This document shows, piece by piece, positions 34,478-43,863 of a stretch of 56,359 nucleotides of DNA; positions within the stretch are counted from its first letter, which is position 1, and every line of letters begins with the position of its first letter. Below the pieces are notes generated by a model. That model had not been told where the DNA came from, did not search any database, and saw only the letters and a list, made by a program, of their open reading frames with translations. Source of the stretch: an uncultured Lentisphaeria bacterium (GTDB taxonomy: Bacteria > Verrucomicrobiota > Lentisphaeria > Victivallales > Victivallaceae); the NCBI GenBank assembly GCA_949282965.1, contig CASDQW010000062.1:1-56359 (forward strand). Reading direction: 5' to 3'. The position numbers and the translations under genes were made by a program.

Positions 34478-35634
34478 GCCTGAAGACCGGCCCGGATCAG
34501 TTCGGAAAAATCGTTCCGATCAATCCCGACGATGGCGGATTCCCGAACGACGCTTTCGGGGGCGTCGGACGCATGGGCCGCGTTGACCATGACGTTGCTG
34601 CCGAAATCGCGTCGGACCGTGCCGCCGGGGGCTTTGGCGGGATCGGTCGGTCCGAGAACACGGCGGATCTTGGTGATGGGGTCTTGTCCTTCATAGATCA
34701 GCACCATGCATTTGGTACTGTTGCGGGTGGCGGCCTCGCTTTCGGGGCAGTTTTCCGGGCGGCATCCGGACATGAATTCCACCAGGCGGGAAAATTCGTC
34801 GTCGGCCGCCGCCACTCCGATGGACTGGACGAGCAGCGGCAGGGCGCTGTCCGGGAGGGTGACATGAAATGCCTCTTCCAGTATCGCCCGGGCTTTGGTC
34901 GCAATTTTCGGGGCGAGTTTTTCGCGGAGCGCGTCCCGGACCGGGCCGTAGAATTTCAACGCATCGGCCACGGTCATGTGATAAATCTTGCAGCCGACGA
35001 TGCGCAACCCGGTGCGGCTGAGCATGCCGATTACGCCGCCGGGGCGGCTGGAGGGGCAGCGCCAGTTGTCCGGTTTGATCATGACCAGCGTACGTGTGTC
35101 TTCCGGAGTACTGCCGACAGAGTGGTCGATGAGGTTGGGCTGAGCGTCGGCGAATTCGGCCAGCATCGCCAGTTCGCGCCGGGCCGCTTCATCATCATTG
35201 GGAGTCAGCACGGCGGGTTCGAAATAGCGGACCGTTTCCGGATTCCGGGGATCCATGACCACGTCGGCGTAGGTGTCGCGCAGCGTTTCCCCGCACTGAA
35301 CAGCGGCACCGCGCCGAGGCAGGTCCCCCACCAGGCGGCGCAGCTGTTCCCCGGCCTGTTCGCCGTGGAAAAGCAGCAGCATGGTCCGCGGGCGGGCGCC
35401 GTCGGCGGCGGGGGGAAAGTTGGTGCGGATGTAATCGGCCAGCAGCCGGGAACCGGGGCGTTCGTTTTCGATGGAAGCGGCATAACGGTCGGCCATTTCG
35501 CGGGTAAACGCCAGCATCCGGGCGCCGACCAGTTCCAGTTCGGTGCGGGAGAGCAGCCGGGCAAGAATGCCGCCGGTCCGGGATTTGAGCAGACTGTAGG
35601 AGGTAATCAGGACATAGGACAGTTCTAAGGCCAT
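34474..35634 (-). CDS. Tandem nucleoside diphosphate kinase, N half degenerate
   Basis: A 386-aa protein. Residues about 181-380 form a complete NDK domain: TRTLVMIKPDN (phosphate-binding Lys), RVLGPTDPAKAPGGTVRRDF and VNAAHASDAPESVVRE, with catalytic His354. There is an insertion (about 235-300) relative to the usual 140-150-aa enzyme. Residues about 1-150 look like a second NDK copy (LITSYSLLKSRTGGILARLLSRTELELVGARMLAF; GETLRDTYADVVMDPRNPETVRYFEPAVLTPND) in which IKPD reads LKSR and the catalytic His segment is replaced. NDK equilibrates NTPs and NDPs. AGGAG lies 9 nt before the ATG at 35634. It overlaps the GT39 gene by 4 nt. Confidence 0.8.
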   Translation of the reverse strand: MALELSYVLITSYSLLKSRTGGILARLLSRTELELVGARMLAFTREMADRYAASIENERPGSRLLADYIRTNFPPAADGARPRTMLLLFHGEQAGEQLRRLVGDLPRRGAAVQCGETLRDTYADVVMDPRNPETVRYFEPAVLTPNDDEAARRELAMLAEFADAQPNLIDHSVGSTPEDTRTLVMIKPDNWRCPSSRPGGVIGMLSRTGLRIVGCKIYHMTVADALKFYGPVRDALREKLAPKIATKARAILEEAFHVTLPDSALPLLVQSIGVAAADDEFSRLVEFMSGCRPENCPESEAATRNSTKCMVLIYEGQDPITKIRRVLGPTDPAKAPGGTVRRDFGSNVMVNAAHASDAPESVVRESAIVGIDRNDFSELIRAGLQA

Positions 35635-35775
35635 TTCACGGTTCTCCTGGGGGTTGAACAGGGCCGTCCGGAGACGGTTCCAAATATGACGCAATATATC
35701 ACCGGGAGCGGTGTTAGGCAATCGGAGAAGATGAAAAAAACGGCGTTTCACCTTGCATTTTCAGCAAAAAATGTT

Positions 35776-35788
35776 ACCTTAGTAAGGT
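35776..35788. promoter_or_regulatory. Palindrome over the ribosome-binding site of the topoisomerase B gene
   Basis: ACCTTA-G-TAAGGT lies immediately before the ATG at 35790, with TAAGG serving as the ribosome-binding site. It could be an operator or a weak RNA stem that limits translation. Confidence 0.4.
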
Positions 35789-35789
35789 T

Positions 35790-37625
35790 ATGGAAAACGA
35801 GATGGAAAACCAGTCCCCGGTCGTCGACCCGGGGCAATACACCGAAGACGCCATCCGCACTCTGAGCTCCCTGGATCATATCCGGCTTCGTCCCGGCATG
35901 TATATCGGGCGCATGGGAGACGGTTCGCATCCTGACGACGGCATCTATGTGCTGCTCAAGGAGATCGTCGACAACAGCATCGACGAATTCATCATGGGCG
36001 TGGGGCGGCGGATCGACGTGACGCTGGACGGATCCCGGGTCAGCGTCCGGGACTACGGGCGCGGCATTCCGCTCGGGAAACTGGTCGAATGCGTGTCGGT
36101 GATCAACACCGGCGGCAAATACAATGACGACGTGTTCCAGTTCTCCATCGGACTCAACGGGGTGGGGACCAAGGCGGTCAACGCGCTTTCCGAGGAATTC
36201 GTCGTGCGCAGCGTGCGCGACGGGAAGTTCCATGAGGCGTCATTCGCGCGCGGGGTGCTGGTGGCCGAGCAGGAAGGGGACACCGACGAGAAGAACGGCA
36301 CGATGGTCACTTTTGTGCCGGATACGGAACTTTTCCCGAATTACGCCTACCGCGGCGAGTACATCGAAAAACGCATGTGGATGTATGCCTACCTCAACAG
36401 CGGCCTGTCGATTTACTACAACGGCGAACGTTATTATTCCCGGAACGGTCTGAAAGACCTGCTGGAGGCCGAACTGCCGGCGGACAACCGGCTGTACGAC
36501 GTCATCTCCTACCGGGGGAAGACGATTGAATTTGCGCTGACCCACAGCGATTTCAACGAGACGTACTATTCGTTCGTCAACGGGCAGTACACCAATGACG
36601 GGGGGACGCACCTGTCGGCCTTCCGCGAAGGGGTGCTCAAGGCGATCAATGAATTTTCCGGGCGCAACTATCAGGCGTCGGACGTGCGCGACGGCATTTT
36701 CGGCGTGATCGCGATCAAGGTCAAGGCGCCGATTTTCGAGTCCCAGACCAAGAACAAGCTCGGCAATACCGACGTGCGCGCCCCCATCGTCAACACCGTG
36801 CGTGACGAACTGGTGGATTTTCTGCACAAGAACCGGGAGACCGCCGAGATCCTGCTGGATAAGATCAGCCGCAATGAACAGCTGCGCCGCCAGATGGCGC
36901 AGGTCAAAAAACAGTCCCGGGAAAAGGCGCGGAAGATGTCGCTGCGCATTCCCAAGCTCAACGACTGCAAGTTTCACCGCGGCGACAGGGGGGCGAAGGG
37001 CAAGCCGACCATGATTTTCCTGACCGAAGGCGATTCCGCCGCCGGAAGCATGATCAGCTGCCGCGATCCCTACACCCAGGCGGTCTTCTCGCTGAAAGGG
37101 AAACCCTACAACTGTTTCGGCGAAAAACGGGACAAGGTGTACGAAAACGAGGAGCTGTTCTACATCGTGCAGTCGCTCGACGTGGACGACGACGTGGAGA
37201 ATCTCCGGTTCGACCAGGTGGTGATCGCCACCGATGCCGACGTGGACGGCATGCACATCCGCAATCTGCTGATCACCTTCTTTCTGACGTTTTTCGAACA
37301 GCTGGTGCTGTCGGGACATTTGTTTGTGCTGGAAACCCCCCTGTTCCGGGTGCGGAACCGCAAGGAGACGGTGTACTGCTACTCCAACCGGGAGCGCGAC
37401 GAGGCGACCGCCCGGCTCAAGAGCGGTTGCGAAATCACCCGCTTTAAAGGGCTTGGCGAAATTTCTCCGGCGGAGTTCTCCGCCTTCATCGGGCAGGGCA
37501 TCCGGCTGCTGCCGGTTACGCTCGACAATATGCGCAATGTCCCGCAGATGCTGGGATTCTACATGGGCAAGAACGACGCCGACCGCCGGGAATACATTAT
37601 GAACAACCTCCGGGAGACCTCGTGA
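35790..37625 (+). CDS. Type IIA DNA topoisomerase subunit B (ParE/GyrB-like)
   Basis: A 611-aa ATPase subunit. GHKL ATPase motifs: LLKEIVDNSIDEFIMG (Mg-binding Asn), VRDYGRGIPLG, GLNGVGTKAVNALS and the QTKNKLG switch loop (about residues 310-316). The TOPRIM domain has EGDSAAGSM (about 414-422) and DADVDGMHI, whose acidic residues bind Mg2+ for cleavage. The length (611) is that of ParE/short GyrB, without the insert of E. coli GyrB (804). The A subunit follows 1 nt after the stop. Topoisomerase IV is favoured because the A subunit lacks a GyrA box; a gyrase is not excluded. Confidence 0.92.
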   Translation: MENEMENQSPVVDPGQYTEDAIRTLSSLDHIRLRPGMYIGRMGDGSHPDDGIYVLLKEIVDNSIDEFIMGVGRRIDVTLDGSRVSVRDYGRGIPLGKLVECVSVINTGGKYNDDVFQFSIGLNGVGTKAVNALSEEFVVRSVRDGKFHEASFARGVLVAEQEGDTDEKNGTMVTFVPDTELFPNYAYRGEYIEKRMWMYAYLNSGLSIYYNGERYYSRNGLKDLLEAELPADNRLYDVISYRGKTIEFALTHSDFNETYYSFVNGQYTNDGGTHLSAFREGVLKAINEFSGRNYQASDVRDGIFGVIAIKVKAPIFESQTKNKLGNTDVRAPIVNTVRDELVDFLHKNRETAEILLDKISRNEQLRRQMAQVKKQSREKARKMSLRIPKLNDCKFHRGDRGAKGKPTMIFLTEGDSAAGSMISCRDPYTQAVFSLKGKPYNCFGEKRDKVYENEELFYIVQSLDVDDDVENLRFDQVVIATDADVDGMHIRNLLITFFLTFFEQLVLSGHLFVLETPLFRVRNRKETVYCYSNRERDEATARLKSGCEITRFKGLGEISPAEFSAFIGQGIRLLPVTLDNMRNVPQMLGFYMGKNDADRREYIMNNLRETS

Positions 37626-37626
37626 T

Positions 37627-40299
37627 ATGAACGACGAAATGCCGCAAACGCCGCCCGCGGCTCCCGAAAAAATCGACGACGACGCCGAAAACGGCGCCGC
37701 CGCGACGGCGCGTTCCACCGATCTCGGTACCAACGCCTATCTGCGGGCGATGCTGGATGATAATTTTCTGGAATACGCCAGCTACGTCATCAAGGACCGG
37801 GCCATTCCCGATGTGGACGACGGGCTCAAGCCGGTGCAGCGGCGCATTCTCTGGTCGCTCCACCGCATCGACGACGGCAAAACCCACAAGGTGGCCAACG
37901 TCATCGGCGACACCATGAAATTCCACCCGCACGGCGACGCTTCCATCGGTGACGCGCTGGTGGTGCTGGCCAACAAGGAGTATTTCATCCACAAGCAGGG
38001 TAATTACGGCAACATCTACACCGGACACCCCGCCGCCGCGCCGCGCTACATTGAGTGCAGCCTCTCCGATCTCGGACGGGAAGTGCTGTTCAACAACGAC
38101 ATCACCGAGCTGGTCGACTCCTACGACGGCCGCAACCAGGAGCCGGTGGTGCTGCCGGTCAAGGTGCCGGCACTGCTGATGCTGGGATCCTACGGGATCG
38201 CGGTGGGGATGCGCACCCAGATCATGCCGCACAATTTCGCGGAACTGCTCCGGGCCCAGATCGCGGAACTCCACGGTGAGGAATACGAACTGTATCCCGA
38301 TTTCCTGCAGGGCGGGCTCATGGACGTGGCGGAGTACGACGACGGCAACGGCAAGATCAATCTGCGCGCCCGCATTGAGATCGACGGCCGTAAGCTGATC
38401 ATCCGCGAAATTCCCGCGACCACGACCACCGAAGGTCTGATCGCCTCGATCGAAAAGGCCGCGGACAAGGGCAAAATCAAGATCGCCTCCATCAACGATT
38501 TTACTGCGGAGAAGGTCGAGATCGAGATCGTGCCGACGCGCGGGTACGATCCGCAGAAGGCGCTGCGGGCGCTTTACATGTACACCGACTGCTCGGTGTC
38601 GATTTCCGTCAACATGATGGTGATCTGCGACGGCCGCCCCCGGGAGATGAGCGTCCACAGCGTGCTGAAACGCAATACGGAAAAACTGCTCGAATATCTG
38701 CGGCGGGAGCTGGAGATCGAACTGGGCAAGCTGGAGGACCAGTTTCACGCCAAGACGCTGGCGCAGATTTTCATCGAAAACCGCATTTACAAACGCATCG
38801 AGGAATGCGCCAGTGAGGAGGCCGTCTATGCCGAGGTGCATGCCGGGCTGGCGCCGTTCCGGCATCTGGTCCGGCGGGAGATCACCGACGAGGATGTGGC
38901 GCGTCTGCTGACCATTCAGATCGGCCGCATTTCCCGGTTCAGCATCGAAAAGAACCAGAAGGAACTCCGGGAAATTCTGGAAGAGATCGACCGGGTGAAC
39001 CGGCATCTGCGGCATCTCCGGGAATACGCGGTTTCCTACCTGGAAGGATTGCTGAAGAAATACGGACCGCTGTATCCGCGCCGCACCGAAATCTGTGATC
39101 ATTTCGAGAAAATCGACCGGCGCGCCGCCGCCCTCAACAACATCCGGATCGGCTGGGACCGCAAGAACGGTTATATCGGTACCGGCATCAAGAGCGACGA
39201 CATGATCATCTGCAACGAATTCGACCATCTGCTGCAGGTGACGAAGGACGGTACGTACAAGATCACCGATCTGCCCCCGGACAAGCTGTTCGTCGGGCGG
39301 CTTTACGATTGCCGCCGCCACGATCCGGCTCTGGAATTCGGAGTGATTTACCGGGACGTGAAGTCGGGCAAATGTTACGGCAAACGCAGTGTGATCGGAT
39401 CCTTCATCAAGGACCGGGAATATTCGCTCTGCCCGGGCGGCTGCCGACTGGAACTGCTGACGCCCCGGACTGATGCGGTTTACCAGCTGCGTTTCGGGGG
39501 CCGCGGCGCGAAGAGCGAGGAGTTGAATCTGCTGACGCTGCCGCAGCGGACGCCCCGGGCCCGGGGGATTCTCGTCGGCGGGAAGAATTTGAGCAAGATC
39601 ATTCACCTGCGCTACCTGGAGCCGGAAGAGGCGGAGGCATTGCGCCGGGCGGCGACGGAGACCGGCGCGGCGGCGGAAGCGGATGGCGAGGCGCCGTCCG
39701 CTGCACCGGAAGCCGCTGAAATTCCGGCAGTGCCGTCTGTCGTGCCGGAAGCATCCGAGGCGGCAACGCCCCCTGTGGCTTCGGAAGCCGCAGCAGCTCC
39801 GGAAGCACCGTCCGCTGCGCCGGAAGAATCCGCAGTTGCGGAAACGCCGTCCGCTGCGCCGGAAGGAAAAACGGTGATTGCGGCAGATGCGGCGGTGCCG
39901 GTGGAGGCGCCCGCGGCTCCGGAAACGGCGACGGTTCCGGAAAAGGACGTGGAAAATCCTGCGGCCCCCCCCGCTGCGGCGCCGGAATCCGGGACGGAAC
40001 AGCCGGCAGAGGCGCCCGCCGCGCCGGAAGGGAAAGCGGCGGCGGAATTGCCCGCCATGCCGGAAACTCCCGCCGTGCCGAAAAGAAAACCGGCCGCCCG
40101 CCGCCGGAAAACTGCGGTGAAACCGGCGCCGGCACCACTCCCACCGGAAGAATCTTCCGCTTCGTCTGCTGCATCCGCCGTGCCGGAAAAGGATTCCGCC
40201 GCGCCGGAGCCTCCGTCTGCCGCGCCCGGAAGCGGATCGGAAGCCGGGTCGGACGATGACGACGATTTCGGCATTCTGCAGCCGGAATTCGGATTCTGA
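37627..40299 (+). CDS. Type IIA DNA topoisomerase subunit A with long A/P/E-rich acidic tail
   Basis: The 890-aa protein carries the breakage-reunion domain at about residues 38-500. HPHGDASIGDAL and AAPRYIECSLSDLG contain catalytic Tyr141 and the preceding Arg. The C-terminal region (about 510-660) has repeated beta-strand motifs of a beta-pinwheel but no GyrA box (QRRGGKG), which suggests a ParC-like enzyme. From about 676 (nucleotide 39652) the chain is an Ala/Pro/Glu-rich low-complexity tail ending SGSEAGSDDDDDFGILQPEFGF. The acidic end resembles DNA-mimicking tails that tune GyrA/ParC activity. A basic patch (KRKPAARRRKTAVKP) lies within it. It starts 1 nt after the B subunit gene. Confidence 0.9.
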   Translation: MNDEMPQTPPAAPEKIDDDAENGAAATARSTDLGTNAYLRAMLDDNFLEYASYVIKDRAIPDVDDGLKPVQRRILWSLHRIDDGKTHKVANVIGDTMKFHPHGDASIGDALVVLANKEYFIHKQGNYGNIYTGHPAAAPRYIECSLSDLGREVLFNNDITELVDSYDGRNQEPVVLPVKVPALLMLGSYGIAVGMRTQIMPHNFAELLRAQIAELHGEEYELYPDFLQGGLMDVAEYDDGNGKINLRARIEIDGRKLIIREIPATTTTEGLIASIEKAADKGKIKIASINDFTAEKVEIEIVPTRGYDPQKALRALYMYTDCSVSISVNMMVICDGRPREMSVHSVLKRNTEKLLEYLRRELEIELGKLEDQFHAKTLAQIFIENRIYKRIEECASEEAVYAEVHAGLAPFRHLVRREITDEDVARLLTIQIGRISRFSIEKNQKELREILEEIDRVNRHLRHLREYAVSYLEGLLKKYGPLYPRRTEICDHFEKIDRRAAALNNIRIGWDRKNGYIGTGIKSDDMIICNEFDHLLQVTKDGTYKITDLPPDKLFVGRLYDCRRHDPALEFGVIYRDVKSGKCYGKRSVIGSFIKDREYSLCPGGCRLELLTPRTDAVYQLRFGGRGAKSEELNLLTLPQRTPRARGILVGGKNLSKIIHLRYLEPEEAEALRRAATETGAAAEADGEAPSAAPEAAEIPAVPSVVPEASEAATPPVASEAAAAPEAPSAAPEESAVAETPSAAPEGKTVIAADAAVPVEAPAAPETATVPEKDVENPAAPPAAAPESGTEQPAEAPAAPEGKAAAELPAMPETPAVPKRKPAARRRKTAVKPAPAPLPPEESSASSAASAVPEKDSAAPEPPSAAPGSGSEAGSDDDDDFGILQPEFGF

Positions 40300-40350
40300 G
40301 CGAATCGGGGCATCCGGGGCGCTTTGCCGGATTTTGTGCGGTTCCCGGGG

Positions 40351-40379
40351 TTGATAAATCGCCCGACCCGTGGTACATT
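40351..40379 (+). promoter_or_regulatory. Promoter for the PPi-PFK/gatCA operon
   Basis: TTGATA (40351-40356), a 17-nt spacer and TACATT (40374-40379), about 52 nt before the ATG at 40432, which has GGAG upstream. Confidence 0.5.
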
Positions 40380-40431
40380 ACCGGAAAATCCATTCATGTT
40401 CAGAAGGCAATTCTTATAGACAGGAGACATC

Positions 40432-42081
40432 ATGATTTCACCGTTGCAGAAAGCCCGTGCCGCCTATCAGCCCAAACTGCCCGTCGCGCTGCGTCAAGGC
40501 GCCGCCGTCGGCATCCAGCAGGGCGAACCGACCACCGCCGTCGCCGATGTGGAAAAGATCCGGGAACTGTTTCCGGCCACCTTCGGCAGTCCGGTTCTGA
40601 CCTTTGAAGCCACCGAACGCCCGGCGTCCCTGCCGGCGGTCAACGTCGGTGTGATTCTGTCCGGCGGTCAGGCGCCGGGCGGACATAACGTCATCGCGGG
40701 GCTCTTCGACGGGATCAAATCGCTGAACCCGGACAGCCGTCTGTATGGATTCCTCAAGGGGCCGGACGGGCTGGTCAAGAACGAAGTCATGGAACTGACC
40801 GCCGACTTCATTGCCGATTACCGCAACACCGGTGGCTTCGACATGATCGGATCGGGCCGGACCAAGCTGGAGACCGAGGAACAGTTCCTCAAGGGGCTGG
40901 AACACTGCCGCGCGCTCGGGATCACCGCGCTGGTGATCATCGGCGGCGACGACTCCAACACCAACGCCTGTCTGCTGGCCGAATATTACAAGAAAAACAA
41001 CGCCGGCATTCAGGTCATCGGCTGCCCGAAAACCATTGACGGCGACCTGAAAAACGAATGGATCGAGGCCTCCTTCGGATTCGACACCGCCTGCCGCGTT
41101 TACAGCGAGCTGATCGGCAACATCGGGCGTGACGCCAATTCCGCCAAGAAATACTGGCACTTCATCAAACTGATGGGGCGCTCCGCCTCGCATATCGCGC
41201 TGGAATGCGCCCTGCAGGCCCAGCCCAACATCGCCATCATCTCCGAAGAGGTGGCTGCCAAGGGCATGACGCTCGGGCAGATCGTCGACGACATGGCGAA
41301 GGTCGTGGCCGCCCGCGCCGCCCGCAAATGCAATTTCGGCGTCGCGCTGATCCCCGAAGGGCTGATCGAATTCGTGCCGGAAGTCAAGAAACTCATCGCT
41401 GAACTCAACGACCTGCTGGCCCAGGAGGCCGAGGCTTTCGGCAAACTGACCGACGCCGACGCCAAGACCGCGTTTGTCGCGGCGCGGCTGTCCGCCGGTT
41501 GCGCGGCGGTTTTCCAGTCGCTGCCGAAGGGGATTCAGGCCCAGCTCTGCAACGACCGCGACCCCCACGGCAACGTTCAGGTGTCGTTGATCGAAACCGA
41601 AAAAATGCTCGCCGAAATGGTCAAGGCCCGGCTGGCCGAAATGGCCGCCGAAGGCAAGTACAACGGCAAATTCAGTACGCAGACCCACTTCTTCGGATAT
41701 GAAGGCCGCTGCGCCGCGCCGTCGAACTACGATGCGGACTACTGCTACAGTCTGGGGTACACCGCCGCCGCGCTGATCGGCGCGGGCAAGACCGGTTATA
41801 TGGCCAACGTGCGCAACACCATGCGTCCGGCTTCCGAATGGATCGCCGGCGGCATTCCGATTACCATGCTCATGAACGTCGAACGCCGCCACGGCCACGA
41901 CAAGCCGGTGATCCGCAAGGCGCTGGTGGAACTGGACGGCAAACCGTTCCAGACTTTCGCCGCCCACCGTGCCGAATGGGCGACGGAGACTGCCTATGTT
42001 TATCCCGGTCCGATTCAGTATTTCGGACCGTCCGAAGTCTGCGACCAGGTTACCCGGACGCTGGAACTGGAAAAGGCGTGA
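40432..42081 (+). CDS. PPi-dependent 6-phosphofructokinase (long form)
   Basis: A 549-aa enzyme. [21 protein letters not shown] (about residues 75-95), [20 protein letters not shown] and [28 protein letters not shown] are the active-site loops. The GGDDS (Asp in place of the Gly of ATP-PFKs) and PKTIDGD (Lys in place of the Gly in PGTIDND) mark it as a pyrophosphate-using enzyme, and the length matches the long PPi-PFK clade. Further binding elements are [26 protein letters not shown] and [26 protein letters not shown]. It reversibly converts fructose 6-phosphate and PPi to fructose 1,6-bisphosphate. It is the first gene of the run with gatC and gatA, and the next start overlaps its stop region. 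Confidence 0.92.
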   Translation: MISPLQKARAAYQPKLPVALRQGAAVGIQQGEPTTAVADVEKIRELFPATFGSPVLTFEATERPASLPAVNVGVILSGGQAPGGHNVIAGLFDGIKSLNPDSRLYGFLKGPDGLVKNEVMELTADFIADYRNTGGFDMIGSGRTKLETEEQFLKGLEHCRALGITALVIIGGDDSNTNACLLAEYYKKNNAGIQVIGCPKTIDGDLKNEWIEASFGFDTACRVYSELIGNIGRDANSAKKYWHFIKLMGRSASHIALECALQAQPNIAIISEEVAAKGMTLGQIVDDMAKVVAARAARKCNFGVALIPEGLIEFVPEVKKLIAELNDLLAQEAEAFGKLTDADAKTAFVAARLSAGCAAVFQSLPKGIQAQLCNDRDPHGNVQVSLIETEKMLAEMVKARLAEMAAEGKYNGKFSTQTHFFGYEGRCAAPSNYDADYCYSLGYTAAALIGAGKTGYMANVRNTMRPASEWIAGGIPITMLMNVERRHGHDKPVIRKALVELDGKPFQTFAAHRAEWATETAYVYPGPIQYFGPSEVCDQVTRTLELEKA

Positions 42082-42083
42082 CC

Positions 42084-42398
42084 GTGGTGGAAAAGACAGC
42101 TCAATCGCTGGACGTCCGGTACGTCGCCGATCTGGCGCGGCTGGAAATCGCCCCCGACGCCCTGGAACGGCTGCAGCGCGACATGGAGTCGATCGTCGAC
42201 TACATCGCCGAGCTCAGCAAACTGGATGTCTCCGGGGTGGAGCCCACCGCGCACGCCGTGCCGCTGGCCAACGTCTGGCGTGAAGACGTCGCCGGGACGC
42301 CGTTGGGACGGGAGGCCATGCTGGCCAATGCGCCCGCCGTTCTGCATGGAGAATTCATCAAAGTACCGCAGGTGCTGCCCGGGGAAGGAATGAACTGA
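42084..42398 (+). CDS. gatC: Aspartyl/glutamyl-tRNA amidotransferase subunit C
   Basis: A 104-aa protein with the GatC pattern: VRYVADLARLEIAPDALERLQRDMESIVDYIAELSKLDVSGVEPTAHAV and a C-terminal REDVAGTPLGREAMLANAPAVLHGEFIKVPQVL. It wraps around and stabilises GatA in the GatCAB complex that converts Glu-tRNA(Gln) or Asp-tRNA(Asn) to Gln- or Asn-tRNA. The start is a GTG at 42084, 7 nt after AAAAGG; another GTG at 42078 overlaps the PFK stop. gatA follows within 2 nt. Confidence 0.9.
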   Translation: MVEKTAQSLDVRYVADLARLEIAPDALERLQRDMESIVDYIAELSKLDVSGVEPTAHAVPLANVWREDVAGTPLGREAMLANAPAVLHGEFIKVPQVLPGEGMN

Positions 42399-42400
42399 TC

Positions 42401-43843
42401 ATGAGCATGACGGATTTCACCATTCATCATCTGGCCGGTCAGCTCGGTCGCGGCGAATTGTCCGCCGCGGAACTCGCGGAGGAATGCCTCCGCCGCGTCG
42501 CCGCCCGGGACGGCGAAATCGGCGCGTTCCTGGCAGTGGACGCCGACCACGTCCGCGCCGCCGCCGCCGAATCCGACGCCCGCCGCGCCGCCGGCAAAAT
42601 TCGGAGTCCCTACGACGGGATTCCGATCGGCATCAAGGATTGCATCGCCACCGCCGGGGAACGCTGTTCCTGCGCCTCCCGGCTGCTGGAAACGGTGGTG
42701 TCGCCCTACGACAGCACCGCCGTCGCCCGGCTGCGGGCCGCGGGATTCATTCCCTTCGGGCGACTCAACATGGACGAATTCGCCATGGGGTCCAGCTGCG
42801 AAAACAGCGCATTTCGGAAAACGGCCAATCCGCACGATCTTTCCCGGGTGCCCGGCGGTTCCTCCGGCGGTTCCGCCGCCGCCGTCGCCGCCGGACTGGT
42901 GCCGGCCGCGCTGGGGTCGGATACCGGCGGTTCGATCCGCCAGCCTGCCGCCTTCTGCGGCATTACCGGACTCAAGCCGACTTACGGTCGCGTTTCCCGG
43001 TACGGTCTGGTGGCGTTCGCCTCATCTCTGGATCAGATTGGTCCGATGACGCAGGATACGCAGGATGCCGCGATTCTGCTGGATGTGCTGGCGGGACATG
43101 ACCCGCTGGATTCGACATCGCTGCCGGCGGCGGCGGGCGGTTTCGCCGACGCCGTTTCCGGAGCGGGAAACGACCTGAAAGGAATGCGTATCGGGTTGCC
43201 CCGGGAATATTTCGGCGCCGAAGGACTGAGTCCCGCCGTGGCGAAGGTGGTGAACGACGCGGTGGAGCGGGTGCGTTCGCTCGGCGCGGAAACCGTGGAG
43301 GTGTCTTTGCCGCATACCCGTTACGCGGTGGCGGTTTACTACATCATCGCCACGGCGGAGGCCAGCGCCAATCTGGCTCGTTTCGACGGCATTCGTTACG
43401 GGGTGCGGGTGGAGGCGCCGGATCTGGTGGAAACCTATTTCAAAACCCGCGGCGCCGGATTCGGAGACGAGGTCAAGCGCCGGATTCTGCTGGGGACCTA
43501 TGTGCTTTCCAGCGGTTATTACGATGCCTATTACCTCCGGGCGCAGAAGGTGCGCACGCTGATCCGCCGCGACTTTGAGGAGGCGGCGAAGCAGTGCGAC
43601 GTGATGCTGACGCCGGTGACGCCGACGGTGGCGTTCAAGTTTCAGGAAAAGAGCGATCCGCTGCAGATGTATCTGTCGGATATTTTCACCATCGCCTTGA
43701 ACCTTGCCGGCAACTGCGGGATCAGCATTCCCGCCGGCACGGATCCCGAAACCGGCATGCCGATTGGCGTGCAGTTCCTGGCACCGGCGCTGGAAGAGGC
43801 GCGACTGCTGCGCACGGCCCGGATTTTCGAGGCGAATCGGTAA
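42401..43843 (+). CDS. gatA: Aspartyl/glutamyl-tRNA amidotransferase subunit A
   Basis: A 480-aa amidase-signature enzyme. The Ser-cis-Ser-Lys triad is visible: Lys in GIPIGIKDCIA (about residue 77), the cis-Ser in PGGSSGGSAAAVAAGLVPAALGSDTGGSIRQPAAFCG, with nucleophile Ser in GSDTGGS (about 175). The block GITGLKPTYGRVSRYGLVAFASSLDQIGPMTQ is GatA consensus. It releases ammonia for transamidation of misacylated tRNA. gatB is not in this window. ATGs at 42401 and 42407 are both possible starts. Confidence 0.95.
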   Translation: MSMTDFTIHHLAGQLGRGELSAAELAEECLRRVAARDGEIGAFLAVDADHVRAAAAESDARRAAGKIRSPYDGIPIGIKDCIATAGERCSCASRLLETVVSPYDSTAVARLRAAGFIPFGRLNMDEFAMGSSCENSAFRKTANPHDLSRVPGGSSGGSAAAVAAGLVPAALGSDTGGSIRQPAAFCGITGLKPTYGRVSRYGLVAFASSLDQIGPMTQDTQDAAILLDVLAGHDPLDSTSLPAAAGGFADAVSGAGNDLKGMRIGLPREYFGAEGLSPAVAKVVNDAVERVRSLGAETVEVSLPHTRYAVAVYYIIATAEASANLARFDGIRYGVRVEAPDLVETYFKTRGAGFGDEVKRRILLGTYVLSSGYYDAYYLRAQKVRTLIRRDFEEAAKQCDVMLTPVTPTVAFKFQEKSDPLQMYLSDIFTIALNLAGNCGISIPAGTDPETGMPIGVQFLAPALEEARLLRTARIFEANR

Positions 43844-43863
43844 CAGAGAAGGAGCGAAGGACG

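Noticed and set aside
37597..39606. A 669-codon open frame antisense to the topoisomerase A gene
   Set aside because: The plus strand encodes clear ParC/GyrA motifs there. The antisense translation is compositionally odd and lacks any domain.
39652..40299. Ala/Pro/Glu coding repeats at the end of the topoisomerase A gene as a tandem DNA repeat or frameshift
   Set aside because: The frame remains open through the region and ends in a normal stop with a distinct acidic C-terminus. No exact DNA unit repeats in tandem.
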